From Serinicoccus sediminis (GTDB lineage: Bacteria; Actinomycetota; Actinomycetes; Actinomycetales; Dermatophilaceae), in NCBI RefSeq assembly GCF_004153545.1, contig NZ_SDVA01000001.1, forward strand, positions 124,001 through 188,000: 64,000 nt of DNA. The letters run 5' to 3'. The translations under genes were made by a program, and so were the position numbers. The notes below the pieces were generated by a model. It searched no databases. It saw only the letters and a list, made by a program, of their open reading frames with translations, and was not told where the DNA came from. Positions 18,110 to 27,120 of the stretch are shown one piece after another (within the stretch, counting starts at the first letter, position 1; each line of letters starts with the position of its first letter).

Positions 18110-19296
18110 TCAAGAGGCGGATGGCAGGGCGGTCGTAGGGTGGGTGGTGACGGGTCCGGGAAGTGGCTTGTCCGAAGAGCCGGTGTGAGGTTGTGAGCCG
18201 GTCGCGCTGGAGTCAGAGTCGTCACCTTGTTGCCCTCCCGGGCCCGTCCCGGCTGCGTTCGCGAGGTCGTCGAGCATGGTGCGGTAGACGAGGTCGGACA
18301 GGCGTCGTTTGAGGCAGCGCATGGCTTCCATGGAGGACTTGCCGGCGGTCTTCTTCCGGTCGAAGTACTCGCGTCCTTCGGTGGGGTTGCGCAGCTGGAC
18401 GACGGCCATGGTGTGCAGGACGCGGTTGATCTGTCTGTTGCCGCGGCGGGACAGGCGGTGCCGGACGTGCTCGCCGGAGGAGGCGTCGATGGGTGCGGTG
18501 CCGGTCCAGGAGGCGAAGTGGTGCCCGGTCGGGGAAGCGGCTGATTTGGCCGGGCTCGACGAGCAGCATCGCGGCGCCGGTGGGGTCGATGCCGTGCGGG
18601 TCCAGCAGGCTGGTGCCGGTCTCGCGCAGGGCGGCGGTCAGGGCCTTATCGGCGTCCTTGGTGCGGGCGTAGACCTTCTCCAGGTCGGTCACGAGCTCGA
18701 CGGCCAGGGCCTTGCGGGTCTTGCCCGCGGCGTCCTTCGGGCGGACGGTGGTGAGGATCTTGCGGGCCTGCCGGGCGGAGAGGTAGATCTTGGCTCCGCC
18801 GGGGACGAGCTCCAGCAGCAGGCGGTGGACCTGGGAGATCTTGCGCGTGTGCTCCTCACCGAACATGCGGCGTCGGTCGACCAGGACCCGGAGCAGGTCG
18901 AGCTGGGCGTCGCTGACGACAGGCCGCAGGCCGGCGGCGCGAACCCCGACGATCGCGATGGAGTGGGCGTCGGCCTGTCGGTCTTGCGACCGTTGCCGGA
19001 GGTGACCAGTCGCACCCGGTGCGACAGGCGGGCGGGCACGTCGACCACCCGTCCGCCGTCACTGATGAGGCGGGTGGCGATGTGACGGCCGATGCCGGCG
19101 CAGCCCTCGATCGCCCAACCCGGTCGGGGAACGCCTCGACCGGGTCCAGCATGGCCGCGTACCCGGCGGGGTCGGTGCCGAAGCGGCCGCGGGCCAGGAC
19201 CGACTCGTCGGCGGCCATGACCTCGATCGAGACCGATCGCTTGTGAGGGACCATCCCGATCACCACTGGCGCTTCGGGTGGGGTGTTCGTCTTCAT
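18110..19296 (-). pseudogene. IS110-type transposase, frameshifted
   Basis: Pieces of one IS110-family transposase are spread over different minus-strand frames. The N-terminal part is 'VVIGMVPHKRSVSIEVMAAD' from an ATG at 19296. The middle part has 'KISQVHRLLLELVPGGAKIY' and 'LLDPHGIDPTGAAMLLVEPG'. The C-terminal part (18409 to 18110) has 'LRNPTEGREYFDRKKTAGKS' and 'AMRCLKRRLSDLVYR'. At least two frame changes, near 19130-18860 and near 18540, prevent a full product. Intact members encode a DEDD-type transposase with a C-terminal serine region. No clear ends were found. It is a remnant within the integrated element. Confidence 0.75.
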
Positions 19297-19705
19297 CGCT
19301 GCTCCCTTGCTCGCAGCTTCTTGTCGAGCACGGGAGGGCATAGCTACTTCGGGCGTCGCATACCTCTCTTGAGCCTCTCCCGGCCCAGGTGGTGCCCAGG
19401 GCCGCGCAGACCGATAGAGAGCCTCACCCACGGGCGGGCAGCCGATGTGAGAGCGACAGCCCCGGACACCTCAGACCCAACCTGGCCGGGCCGGGTCCTG
19501 CAACCGACTCTCTAAGTAGCCGATGAGCGGGCGCTGACTGTCGCTGCCGCGAAGGACGGGTTTCTCATCAGGGCCCAAGACTTGAGACTTACCGTGGAAG
19601 CACGAGCAACGAACAGCCGCGAGACCTTGGGACGCGCCGCCGCACCAGCGCTCAGGCTGCCGACCTCAGAGGAACCGACCTGAGGGACAAGCGCGTTTCA
19701 GACTC
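19297..19705. other. gene-free stretch
   Basis: No coding frame with a supported start and no recognisable RNA or repeat was found here. It separates the transposase remnant from the promoter of the hydrolase gene. Confidence 0.4.
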
Positions 19706-19711
19706 TAGGCT
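19706..19711 (+). promoter_or_regulatory. -10 box for leaderless hydrolase gene
   Basis: TAGGCT lies 6 bases before the ATG at 19718, giving a start-codon-first transcript. Confidence 0.5.
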
Positions 19712-19717
19712 GGCCGC

Positions 19718-21031
19718 ATGACTGACATGAGTCCGGAGGACGCGGGTGGCTTCGAGCCCGTCGGGGATTCACTCACCGCGGCGGGCGGACCTGAATTTGA
19801 ACCTGAGAATGTTTGCCGGGCCGCTGGGCTCGCTTCACTGACTGGCGCGCGCCCATCGCTGTTGGAGCCCGTACATCACGAACTGTCGCTCCTTGGCTTT
19901 TCGGATACCGCGTTGCGCGGAATACCAGTCACCCGAGATAGATTCGCAGTTCTGGAACAGCCTGTCGCGCTAGAGACCGGCGAATTGTATGATGCCGCGC
20001 GCGTGGCTATATGGAACCAGGTGAACGAAAACGCTGACCGCCTATCCGCGCAACGGTTCTTAGTTGCTCTCCTTGCCAGCACGCTAGAGCGTGAGTCCAT
20101 AGCAGCCGCCGTAGCCCTTCTGCGGACAGTCAACGACGACTTGACGGCTGCTGGGATGGACCTGCAACTACCCGCTCCATTTCCGGTCTACCCATCTAAT
20201 TTGTTTTGGGAGTCCGCAACAAGCAGGTCAGTCGATAGAAACGGTTGGCCACCAGGCGACATTTCCGCAAGCGGGTGGCGTGGAGCCAACTGGTCCGATT
20301 TTGTCCAGGCCAATCTCGCCGAAATGCTAGGCACAGAAGCGTGGGGGCGCGTCTGGCTGCTCGCGGCGATCCGTGTCCTGGAAGGGCAGCGATCGGATGA
20401 CCCAACTACCCGTGAGCTTGCTGCGAGCAGTCGCCTCGTGTCAGCGTCTGACGACCGTCCCATGCCAGAGCCGCATGTTGAACCCCCTCCGGACTCACCA
20501 AACGTGTCCACGTTGGTTCATGGCACCTGGGGCTGGAAGGGTGATTGGTGGCGGCCTAGCGGCGGGTTTCATCGCTACATTCTCAAGGATTACCGCACCA
20601 ATTTGTACGCTGGAGGCGCGCGATTCAGTTGGAGCGGGGCTTATAGCCCCCGACATCGCGCACGTGCTGGTCAAGACTTCTGCGACTGGGCCGGCGAAGT
20701 GGCTCCGCGCGGTTTGCAGACCGTGCTAGCGCACAGTTACGGTGCCGAGGTAGTGGGAAGGGCAATTATTGCTGGAACGAGGGTTAGCGAACTCGCGCTT
20801 CTTAGTGCTCCAGGGACCGCGTTCGTGAACGCGGCGGCCACGATGGTCGGTCGAACGGTGGACGTCCGTCTGCCATTCGATCCCGTGCTCTCGCTCGCTC
20901 GTGTACCCCAGCGTCTCGACTTGTCGATTCCCCATCGGCTAGTTTTGACGTCGTGGCGTCTCGACCACTCAGCCACCCATGACGAGCAGGTTTGGATGAA
21001 TGAGGCGATCGGGATTCGCGCTGGCCTCTAG
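19718..21031 (+). CDS. alpha/beta-hydrolase-fold protein with unknown N-terminal domain
   Basis: The 437-residue protein has two parts. Residues 1 to about 260 are largely helical and match nothing I know. The C-terminal part looks like an alpha/beta hydrolase: 'VSTLVHGTWGWKGDWW' near residue 264 (oxyanion-loop position), then 'LQTVLAHSYGAEVVGRAIIA' near 332 with the nucleophile elbow H-S-Y-G, and a late His in 'WRLDHSATHDEQ' near 414. It has no signal peptide and would act in the cytoplasm, possibly as an esterase or lipase. Position among abortive-infection genes suggests a defence role, which is inference. GC content is lower than the flanking chromosome. Confidence 0.6.
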   Translation: MTDMSPEDAGGFEPVGDSLTAAGGPEFEPENVCRAAGLASLTGARPSLLEPVHHELSLLGFSDTALRGIPVTRDRFAVLEQPVALETGELYDAARVAIWNQVNENADRLSAQRFLVALLASTLERESIAAAVALLRTVNDDLTAAGMDLQLPAPFPVYPSNLFWESATSRSVDRNGWPPGDISASGWRGANWSDFVQANLAEMLGTEAWGRVWLLAAIRVLEGQRSDDPTTRELAASSRLVSASDDRPMPEPHVEPPPDSPNVSTLVHGTWGWKGDWWRPSGGFHRYILKDYRTNLYAGGARFSWSGAYSPRHRARAGQDFCDWAGEVAPRGLQTVLAHSYGAEVVGRAIIAGTRVSELALLSAPGTAFVNAAATMVGRTVDVRLPFDPVLSLARVPQRLDLSIPHRLVLTSWRLDHSATHDEQVWMNEAIGIRAGL

Positions 21032-21386
21032 CCATTCGCTTGTAGCCAGTCGAACTGGGCTTACCATGTAGGCCTGTTAATATCCAGTCGCCAGATCCTC
21101 GCGGCGATGAGTGGACGAGGTTGGGACGCGGCTTGCCCCTGTCATTGGCTCGTCAACCGCGAAGTCGTGGGTAGATCCCTGGGACGGCCAGCCGTGACTA
21201 GGCCGCTTGCCTGGCTCTGGTTGCGTTCGACGGCTGATTCGCTCCTGCCAATAGCAGCGCACATATCGGGGTAGGAGCCAGTCTCGCAACGCCTTCTCTC
21301 CCGTTATATGTGGTCGCGTCGCCATCGTCAGGCCGGGGACTGCCGCTGCGGGCCTACGACTCCGTTGTCGTGCCTTCGCATTGGGT
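21032..21386. other. gene-free stretch between convergent genes
   Basis: An 82-codon minus-strand frame (21325 to 21077) exists but has no ribosome-binding site or family match. I see no terminator hairpin that stands out. Confidence 0.35.
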
Positions 21387-22865
21387 TCAGAGGTCTCCAG
21401 AGTTCTCGGAGTTACTCGCTTTCGGGTAGACGCCCGGGAGCTCTCGTCGCCACAGCGACTCGTCCCTTATGAAGTCCTCCGACGAGGTGACCGCGTCTCC
21501 GAGCGTCTCGTCGTCGACGCCAGCCTCCTGGAGCATCCTGATGAGAAGGGCCCAACGCAACGACCGCACTTTGGAGACCATCTGCCACAGCGTTTCGTCA
21601 GCGTTGTCGCCATTGGAGCCAAGGGAGTGCGCTAGTCCAACCCGCAGGTCACGGATGCCGTTCTTCCACTGGGCGATCTCGCCAATGCACCTCGGCACTG
21701 CCGTTGAGACGTCGGCCGCAAGGCGTCTCATTCGTGTCGGGTAGCTGTCCTCTGCGAAGTAGAACTTCAAGGCGTTAATGAGTTCTCTGCTCACGTTTTT
21801 CGGCGCTCCGGACTCCTTGAGCACCTCAACGGTCATTGCCACCTCCTCCTTCGTGAAACGGTATGCGTCTGGGTATAGGACCCGGTCGAGGCCCTCAGCT
21901 GTCGTTGCCAGCGTGAGCGCCTCAGCCTCAACGGTCGGGAATATCCCCGACACGGCCGCTGCCACAACTTGTGGCGCTGGAGCGAGTTTCTGAGTCAAGG
22001 TGCACCAGGACGCGACCGTATCCAACGGAACTCCATCGCGCCGCAACAGAAGAGTGTCGGTGCTAGGGAGTGTAGCGTCAGGGTTGATGGAATCGCCATA
22101 CACCTGGCACCAGCGACCGCCCACTTGGACCTCGAACTGGAGAATTTCACAGTGCTCGCCAGCGAGCAGCGTTAAGAGCGCTTGCACGGGCCGAATAAAC
22201 CGAGCAAGAGTCTCCTCGAGCGTCCACCCGGAGGGACTTTCGAGGGCCAGGTAGTTTTTCGTGTGGATCCGTCCACCCCAGACGTCGGGCGGGCTTATCG
22301 TTCCCGTGGTCTCGAGCCTCAATTCGGCCGCTTGATCGTACCCTGTGAAAGGGACTGTGTCGGCGGTTGGTGGTACGAACTTCAATGTCACCCCCGTTGT
22401 TGGTTCGTACGTGTGCATCACGTCCAGGCCGTGGGACTGCGCCCAGAGTTCGAGGTGAGTGAAGCGCGCCCGGACGGCGGTGAACGTTGTATCGGGACCG
22501 TCGACGTGGGCGCCAGCAATGCACCAATCTGCACGAATTCGGTGCAGTTCCGGTGCTCCACCCAAGGGGACGTGGACAGCTCGTCGGTGAGTTGTACGCG
22601 AACCAAGGAAGGTGAGTTGACCAGGTGGGAACGGGATGTCCCCATGAACGACAAAATCGTCGCCTTCGGGCAGAGGGTTGATGGTGACGGAGTGTAAGTC
22701 ATGGTGGGCCTCCATCCACGGCGTCAGCGCCTCAGAAACCTCAATCTCGATGCGATCGGCCTCCGCTCGACACACTCCGGCGTGGGCTTGATCGGCATCA
22801 GTGCCGGCGATCCGGAATCGGCCAACAGACTGGCTTGGATCTGCTGGGAAACGCTGAGTAAGCAT
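21387..22865 (-). CDS. ApeA-like HEPN-domain protein (abortive infection)
   Basis: The 492-residue protein resembles the ApeA family of anti-phage proteins. The N-terminal domain begins 'SQSVGRFRIAGTDADQAHAG' near residue 11 and has the beta-rich pattern 'FTAVRARFTHLELWAQSHGL' near 138. A 'FIRPVQALLTLLAGEHCEIL' segment near 213 follows. The C-terminal HEPN-like helical bundle carries 'RDLRVGLAHS', an R-x4-H motif at about R408-H413. HEPN proteins are usually RNases that stop phage growth. The residue after Arg is Val instead of the usual Asn/Asp, which may weaken catalysis. The start was chosen at 22865, where the family begins; the frame is open to 23093 without homology. Confidence 0.7.
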   Translation of the reverse strand: MLTQRFPADPSQSVGRFRIAGTDADQAHAGVCRAEADRIEIEVSEALTPWMEAHHDLHSVTINPLPEGDDFVVHGDIPFPPGQLTFLGSRTTHRRAVHVPLGGAPELHRIRADWCIAGAHVDGPDTTFTAVRARFTHLELWAQSHGLDVMHTYEPTTGVTLKFVPPTADTVPFTGYDQAAELRLETTGTISPPDVWGGRIHTKNYLALESPSGWTLEETLARFIRPVQALLTLLAGEHCEILQFEVQVGGRWCQVYGDSINPDATLPSTDTLLLRRDGVPLDTVASWCTLTQKLAPAPQVVAAAVSGIFPTVEAEALTLATTAEGLDRVLYPDAYRFTKEEVAMTVEVLKESGAPKNVSRELINALKFYFAEDSYPTRMRRLAADVSTAVPRCIGEIAQWKNGIRDLRVGLAHSLGSNGDNADETLWQMVSKVRSLRWALLIRMLQEAGVDDETLGDAVTSSEDFIRDESLWRRELPGVYPKASNSENSGDL

Positions 22866-23114
22866 GCCGCGAGTATGGCCTACTGAGTACCAACCCGACC
22901 GAAAAAGGGACCCCACTCCGTTGCCGGGGCACCTTCCCAGCCCTGCCGAAGTAGCCCCCCGGCTATCGGCTAGTACGGACGGGGGCACCATCCCCGGGCT
23001 GTCGTCGGCCGCAAGGCGCGTAGGAGGCACGCTGCTGCCGCCAGGAGCGTGGTCGCACGCTGTTGCCGCACGTGGCTGACCGTTCAGCGCCAAGCGAAGG
23101 CGGTCCCCTGGCCA

Positions 23115-24275
23115 CTAGTCCCGAAGGTTCGCGAAAGGTCGTGCGCCGTGAGCGGTGCGGAACGCGGCAATCAGGCCGCGCTCCAGTTCCCGACCGGTCA
23201 CACCAGATGGGGCGGGAGCCCATGCGATCAAGAGGGCGTCCGCGTCTTCGAGCTGCCAGATGCTGCGCCCTCCCTTGTGTGAGGCTCCCGTTCCTGCGCC
23301 GTACTTGCGGTACTGATCCAGTCGGCTGCGCAGGGACACGTCCGCCTTACCGATGTTCAGAACGGCTGACTCGGTAATCCACCGTGCAGCGAGCTGATCG
23401 GTCCGGTACGCGAAGTGCTTGCTCGTGGTCTGTCGGCCTGGTCCGCGGTATGGCCGATCGGGTAAGAACGCGGGTTCGTCTATGCAGTCACGAACCACGA
23501 CGTAAACGCCCGGCACGTCCGGGACCGCGGCTGGATTCAGAGTAAGGAGTGGGGTGAATCCATCCCACCCGGCTACTTCGAGCCCTTCCTTGTCCCACAT
23601 CGTGGGGGTGAGCTGCTGAAGGGCGGCCACGGCTGGGCTCCCACCAGCTTGGGTGCTACTCGCGCCGTCGTTTGTCCAGATGATGATGTCCGCGGCTCGA
23701 AGCAGAGACAGAGGGCGGCCATCCGGCGTGCGGTAGCCCGCGGCGAGGGGTTCCAACCAGTTTAAATTTCTCCGAATGTCGTCATGGAGCCGCTCCCAAA
23801 GCAATGTGACTTGACCTGACGGGACGCCATAGAACTTCCTGACGTATGAATCCCGAATCGGAACGATCTGTGGTAGATGGCGGTGAAGAACCTTGGATAC
23901 TGTTACGGCGGTCCATCCCGTAACGTCCTCGGTTGCCATGTTGGCCTCTGTCAGGGGGACCAGCGCTCTTTCCAGCGTCGGGAAATCGCGGTACGTCTCG
24001 AACGGGGCTGCCACCGCCAGTTTCTGCAGCGCGGCGTTCATCGTCGCGAGGAGTGCCTGGTGCGGGCCGTTTCCCTCCGCGAACAGCGGGATGACATCGT
24101 GCCACGTCAGGCGGAGGCTGAGAAGGTTCGCCGCGAGGATGTCTTCGGGTAGCAGCATGTCGCGCCGAGTAGCAGGTGCCCGGTCGTAGGTGCCGAAGGC
24201 ATACAGACCAGCGGTGTCCGTGTACGCGTCCAAGCGTGCGGATGCTCGACCGCGGAGTTCACGCAAACTGTGCAT
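23115..24275 (-). CDS. DUF6308-like protein with C-terminal GIY-YIG-like nuclease domain
   Basis: The 386-residue protein has an N-terminal domain resembling DUF6308 ('GLYAFGTYDRAPATRRDMLL', 'EDILAANLLSLRLTWHDVIP', 'VPIRDSYVRKFYG'). From about residue 254 it has a GIY-YIG-like domain: 'VPGVYVVVRD', then 'AVLNIGKADVSLRSRLDQYR', 'HKGGRSIWQLEDADALLIAW', a Glu in 'GRELERGLIAAF' and a closing 'ARPFANLRD'. This preserves the GIY, (Y/N)IG, Arg, His and Glu positions of the nuclease fold. I infer a DNA-cutting effector. An ATG at 24302 is an alternative start. The IS3 element ends 43 bp upstream and may have separated it from its promoter. Confidence 0.62.
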   Translation of the reverse strand: MHSLRELRGRASARLDAYTDTAGLYAFGTYDRAPATRRDMLLPEDILAANLLSLRLTWHDVIPLFAEGNGPHQALLATMNAALQKLAVAAPFETYRDFPTLERALVPLTEANMATEDVTGWTAVTVSKVLHRHLPQIVPIRDSYVRKFYGVPSGQVTLLWERLHDDIRRNLNWLEPLAAGYRTPDGRPLSLLRAADIIIWTNDGASSTQAGGSPAVAALQQLTPTMWDKEGLEVAGWDGFTPLLTLNPAAVPDVPGVYVVVRDCIDEPAFLPDRPYRGPGRQTTSKHFAYRTDQLAARWITESAVLNIGKADVSLRSRLDQYRKYGAGTGASHKGGRSIWQLEDADALLIAWAPAPSGVTGRELERGLIAAFRTAHGARPFANLRD

Positions 24276-24318
24276 GCCGTGAAGCGTTCCACACGGGGCC
24301 ATAGCGCAGGGAGCGGAA

Positions 24319-24343
24319 GGGACTGCTGCACCGATAGGTGACA
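24319..24343. repeat. IS3 terminal inverted repeat (left)
   Basis: Twenty-five bases beginning GGGACTGCTGCACCGATAGG are the exact reverse complement of 25589-25613. Confidence 0.9.
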
Positions 24344-24351
24344 GTGGTTAG

Positions 24352-25254
24352 TCACGCAGCCTGATCGGCTGATGTGGTCATGATGGTTTCGTACTCGGTG
24401 GGGGTCAATCGGCCGAGCGCGTCCTGGCGCCGGCGGCGGTGGTAGGTGCGTTCGATCCAGGTGACGATCGCGATGCGCAGGTCGTGCCGGGTGGCCCAGG
24501 GCCGGCGGTCCAGGACGTTCTTCTGCAGCAGCGCGAAGAAGGACTCCATCGCGGCGTTGTCACCGGCTGCACCGACGCGGCCCATAGAGCCGACCATGCC
24601 GTGGTGCTTGAGGGCGTGGACGAACTTCCGGCTACGGAACTGCGATCCACGATCGGTGTGAACCACGCACCCGGTCACGTTTCCGCGGCGGGCGACGGCG
24701 TTGTTCAGGGCGGTGACGGCGATCCGCGACTTCATCCTGGCGTCGATGGAGTAGCCCACGATCCGGTTTGAGTACACGTCCTTGAACGCGCACAGGTAGA
24801 GCTTGCCCTCCCCGGTCCAGTGCTCGGTGATGTCACCGACCCACAGCTCGTTCGGGCCCCCGGCCGTGAACGCGTGCCGCGTCCGGCCGTGCTCATCGGT
24901 GATGGCGCACCGGTCATCGTGCACCGGCGGGCCGGGCTTCTTGCCGTTCTTGCCACGCTTCTTGCCGAAGGCCGACCACCAGCCGTGCTGCGAGCACAGG
25001 CGCCACGCGGTCCGCTCGCTCATGCCCTGGCCGGCCTCGCGGGCCTCGTCGAGAAGGAACCGGTAGCCGAACTCGGGGTCGTCGCGGTGGGCGTCGAACA
25101 GGGCGTTGGCGCGGTAGGCCGCGGTCAGCTCGGCGTCGGTGACCGGGTTGGCCAGCCACCGGTAGTAGGGCTGGCGGGCGATCTTGAGCACCCGGCACGT
25201 CACCGTCACGGGGATCCCGTCGTCGGCAAGGTCACGGACGAGCGGGTAGCTCAT
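24352..25254 (-). CDS. IS3-family transposase OrfB (integrase core)
   Basis: The 300-residue OrfB has an HTH_21-type region ('LFDAHRDDPEFGYRFLLDEA' near residue 53) and an rve integrase core. The core shows the DDE triad: Asp in 'ELWVGDITEHW', Asp in 'VVHTDRGSQF' and Glu in 'NAAMESFFALLQKNVL'. It ends with the usual 'RLTPTEYE' segment. The ATG overlaps the orfA stop (AAAATGA). Production may be by coupling or by a -1 slip at the A run to make the OrfAB fusion usual in IS3 elements. Confidence 0.92.
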   Translation of the reverse strand: MSYPLVRDLADDGIPVTVTCRVLKIARQPYYRWLANPVTDAELTAAYRANALFDAHRDDPEFGYRFLLDEAREAGQGMSERTAWRLCSQHGWWSAFGKKRGKNGKKPGPPVHDDRCAITDEHGRTRHAFTAGGPNELWVGDITEHWTGEGKLYLCAFKDVYSNRIVGYSIDARMKSRIAVTALNNAVARRGNVTGCVVHTDRGSQFRSRKFVHALKHHGMVGSMGRVGAAGDNAAMESFFALLQKNVLDRRPWATRHDLRIAIVTWIERTYHRRRRQDALGRLTPTEYETIMTTSADQAA

Positions 25255-25553
25255 TTTCCCGGCAGGTGCGCCTGCGAGAAGTAGGCAGCCGCGCGTCGCA
25301 GGACCTCGTTCTCCTGCTCCAGCAGCCGGATCCGCTTCTTGGCCTCGCGCAGCTCTGCGGAGGCGGCCGCGGTCGTGGCCGGCTGGTCACCGTCCTGCTC
25401 CTCGGCCTTCTTCATCCACGCGTACAGCGTCGTGAAGTGGATCCCGAAGTCCTTGGCGATCTGGTCGAGCCCGACACCTGGCTCACGGTTCCGAGCGACC
25501 CGGACGACATCGTCACGGAACTCCTGGGGATAGGGCTTGGTCACGGTCGACAT
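25251..25553 (-). CDS. IS3-family transposase OrfA (HTH)
   Basis: The 100-residue OrfA has an HTH ('LDQIAKDFGIHFTTLYAWMK', residues about 29-48) and a leucine-zipper-like helix ('AKKRIRLLEQENEVLRRAAA', near 74) used for multimerisation. It binds the IS ends. Stop and orfB start overlap by four bases. Confidence 0.9.
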   Translation of the reverse strand: MSTVTKPYPQEFRDDVVRVARNREPGVGLDQIAKDFGIHFTTLYAWMKKAEEQDGDQPATTAAASAELREAKKRIRLLEQENEVLRRAAAYFSQAHLPGK

Positions 25554-25588
25554 CCTTCCAGCCCAGCCCGAGGACTAGGCAGATCAGA

Positions 25589-25613
25589 TGTCACCTATCG
25601 GTGCAGCAGTCCC
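25589..25613. repeat. IS3 terminal inverted repeat (right)
   Basis: TGTCACCTATCGGTGCAGCA and the next five bases are the exact reverse complement of the left repeat. Confidence 0.9.
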
Positions 25614-25920
25614 CAGCGACAGGCTCCACCGCCGCCAGAGCCGTTGGTAGCTCCCCTTCCCCGGCATCGAACCGAGAGGTCACGGTGGCTTCCGTCGGCA
25701 CTGCCCGGTCCCCTGGCGTCGTCCTGGGCGTGGCTCGCACTCGGCGCGCCGGCCATGGCCCGAGCCGGCTCGCGGCCGGAGCGCAGGGCCACGGTCACAC
25801 CACGTGCTCGTACACGCCGCTGTTCGCCTCGCTCGTGTGCTCCCCCCAAGGACGCCGGACATCTGTGACGTACACAACGCTCCACCGCTTGCGACCCCTG
25901 TCAGTCACAACTGATTGGCT
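25614..25920. other. gene-free stretch upstream of the DUF4238 gene
   Basis: Several short overlapping frames exist on both strands without starts or family matches. The IS3 end lies on the left. It presumably holds the promoter of the DUF4238 gene, but I cannot point to a good -10/-35 pair. Confidence 0.35.
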
Positions 25921-26985
25921 ATGACCATGAGCGATAACCGCCGGCAACGTCATCACGTCGTTCCACGGCTACACTTGCGCGGTTTTGCCGACCAGGGCGG
26001 GCGACTAGTGCAGTTGGACCTCGGCACGGGCCGCCGGCGCAGAGTGTCCGTTAGTGATGCGGCCGTTATTAAGAACTTCTACACCGTTGTCCTTCCAGAC
26101 GGGACAGCCTCGGACGCGTGGGAGCGATGGCTGAGCGACGTGGAGAACGAGGTCGCGCCGGCCCTCCGGCGAGCCATAGGCATGCCAAGATTTGAGCTCA
26201 CGGCAGACGACCGTATACGGCTCGCGCGGTGGATCGGGCTGCAGTACCTCCGCGGTCCCGACAACCGGCGACAGATCGCGGAGATCGCTGCACTAACACT
26301 CAGAGCTCAAGTTGGCATGGGCGGCCTGGCCTATCTGCGCCATGCGATGAGCGAAGGTTCCGGTCGGGAGGTCTCCTTGGCAGAAGCCGAACGCGTGTGG
26401 GACGACATTCACTCGCTTAAAGGGCCTGAGGTGGTTATCGATGGCGAGGAACACCTACAGATCCTCGCCAAGGCATATCACTCCGTGAGCCAGATGATCA
26501 TGAATCGGTCCTGGTGCCGCGTTGTCTACGCTGAGAATCCACTCGCCGCCTCGGACGTCCCAGTCGCGATCGTGCCGGGGGAGGCCTACAACGAAGGAGG
26601 ATTGCAGGGCGCGATGGCAGTCGCCGTCCCCCTAGACCGGCGGACCCTGTTGTGGCTCGAGCGGCCCGACTGGCGCGGCCCAAGGGCGGACCGAGATCGT
26701 CAGCCCCGTGCTCTCTTCGCAGACATCTACAACCACACCGCCATACTCAGCGCAGAACGATTTTTGTACTATCACCCGGACGACGAGCCAGTACCCAAGG
26801 ACGCGAAAATCCCGCGACCACGCCCCGATCGCGTCGAGGTCGTGGGCGGGCTGGACCTCGCCAACCGCGACCGTCCTCTGGCGGATGCGCTTGAGCAAAT
26901 CGCTGATCACTGCGACCCCGCCGGCACCTCACTCATCGCGAACTATTCATGGCCGATTCCGGGATACCAGCCGCCAAGCCCATAG
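25921..26985 (+). CDS. DUF4238 family protein
   Basis: The 354-residue protein begins with the DUF4238 hallmark 'RHHVVPRLHLRGFADQGGRL' near residue 8 and continues with 'IKNFYTVVLPDG' and 'FELTADDRIRLARWIGLQYL'. The middle block is 'SWCRVVYAENPLAASDVPVA', and a late 'RFLYYHPDDE' follows. The invariant HHxVPR-type start resembles short nuclease motifs, but no activity is established for the family. Starts at 25915 (TTG), 25921 and 25927 are all possible; I took the first ATG. It is encoded among defence-like genes, so a defence or stress role is inferred only from context. Confidence 0.65.
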   Translation: MTMSDNRRQRHHVVPRLHLRGFADQGGRLVQLDLGTGRRRRVSVSDAAVIKNFYTVVLPDGTASDAWERWLSDVENEVAPALRRAIGMPRFELTADDRIRLARWIGLQYLRGPDNRRQIAEIAALTLRAQVGMGGLAYLRHAMSEGSGREVSLAEAERVWDDIHSLKGPEVVIDGEEHLQILAKAYHSVSQMIMNRSWCRVVYAENPLAASDVPVAIVPGEAYNEGGLQGAMAVAVPLDRRTLLWLERPDWRGPRADRDRQPRALFADIYNHTAILSAERFLYYHPDDEPVPKDAKIPRPRPDRVEVVGGLDLANRDRPLADALEQIADHCDPAGTSLIANYSWPIPGYQPPSP

Positions 26986-27120
26986 GCCCTCTGGCAGCTA
27001 GTCAGGCGCGATGGTGCGAACCATTCGCGGGCAGAGGCGTGTGTCGACGCTTGGAGCCCTAGGAGGCGCCGGGGTTACGTGATCGTCCGCATGTCCGTTG
27101 GGTGCTAGAGCGGCTCTGAC

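Larger units (their letters stand above)
24319..25613 (-). mobile_element. IS3-family insertion sequence, apparently complete
   Basis: The element is about 1.3 kb, bounded by perfect 25-bp terminal inverted repeats and containing overlapping orfA and orfB, both intact. The GC is as high as the main chromosome. I could not identify an unambiguous target-site duplication at either side. It lies upstream of the DUF6308/GIY-YIG gene inside the integrated element. Confidence 0.88.

Noticed and set aside
17866-18225. 119-codon minus-strand frame at the end of the transposase remnant
   Set aside because: It overlaps the last part of the IS110 frame and shows no domain; it is probably flanking insertion-sequence DNA.
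21077-21325. 82-codon minus-strand frame between the hydrolase and ApeA-like genes
   Set aside because: No start signal, no homology, and composition like the surrounding non-coding bases.
24300-25625. Target-site duplication of the IS3 element
   Set aside because: The bases outside the inverted repeats do not form a convincing direct repeat of 3-5 bp.
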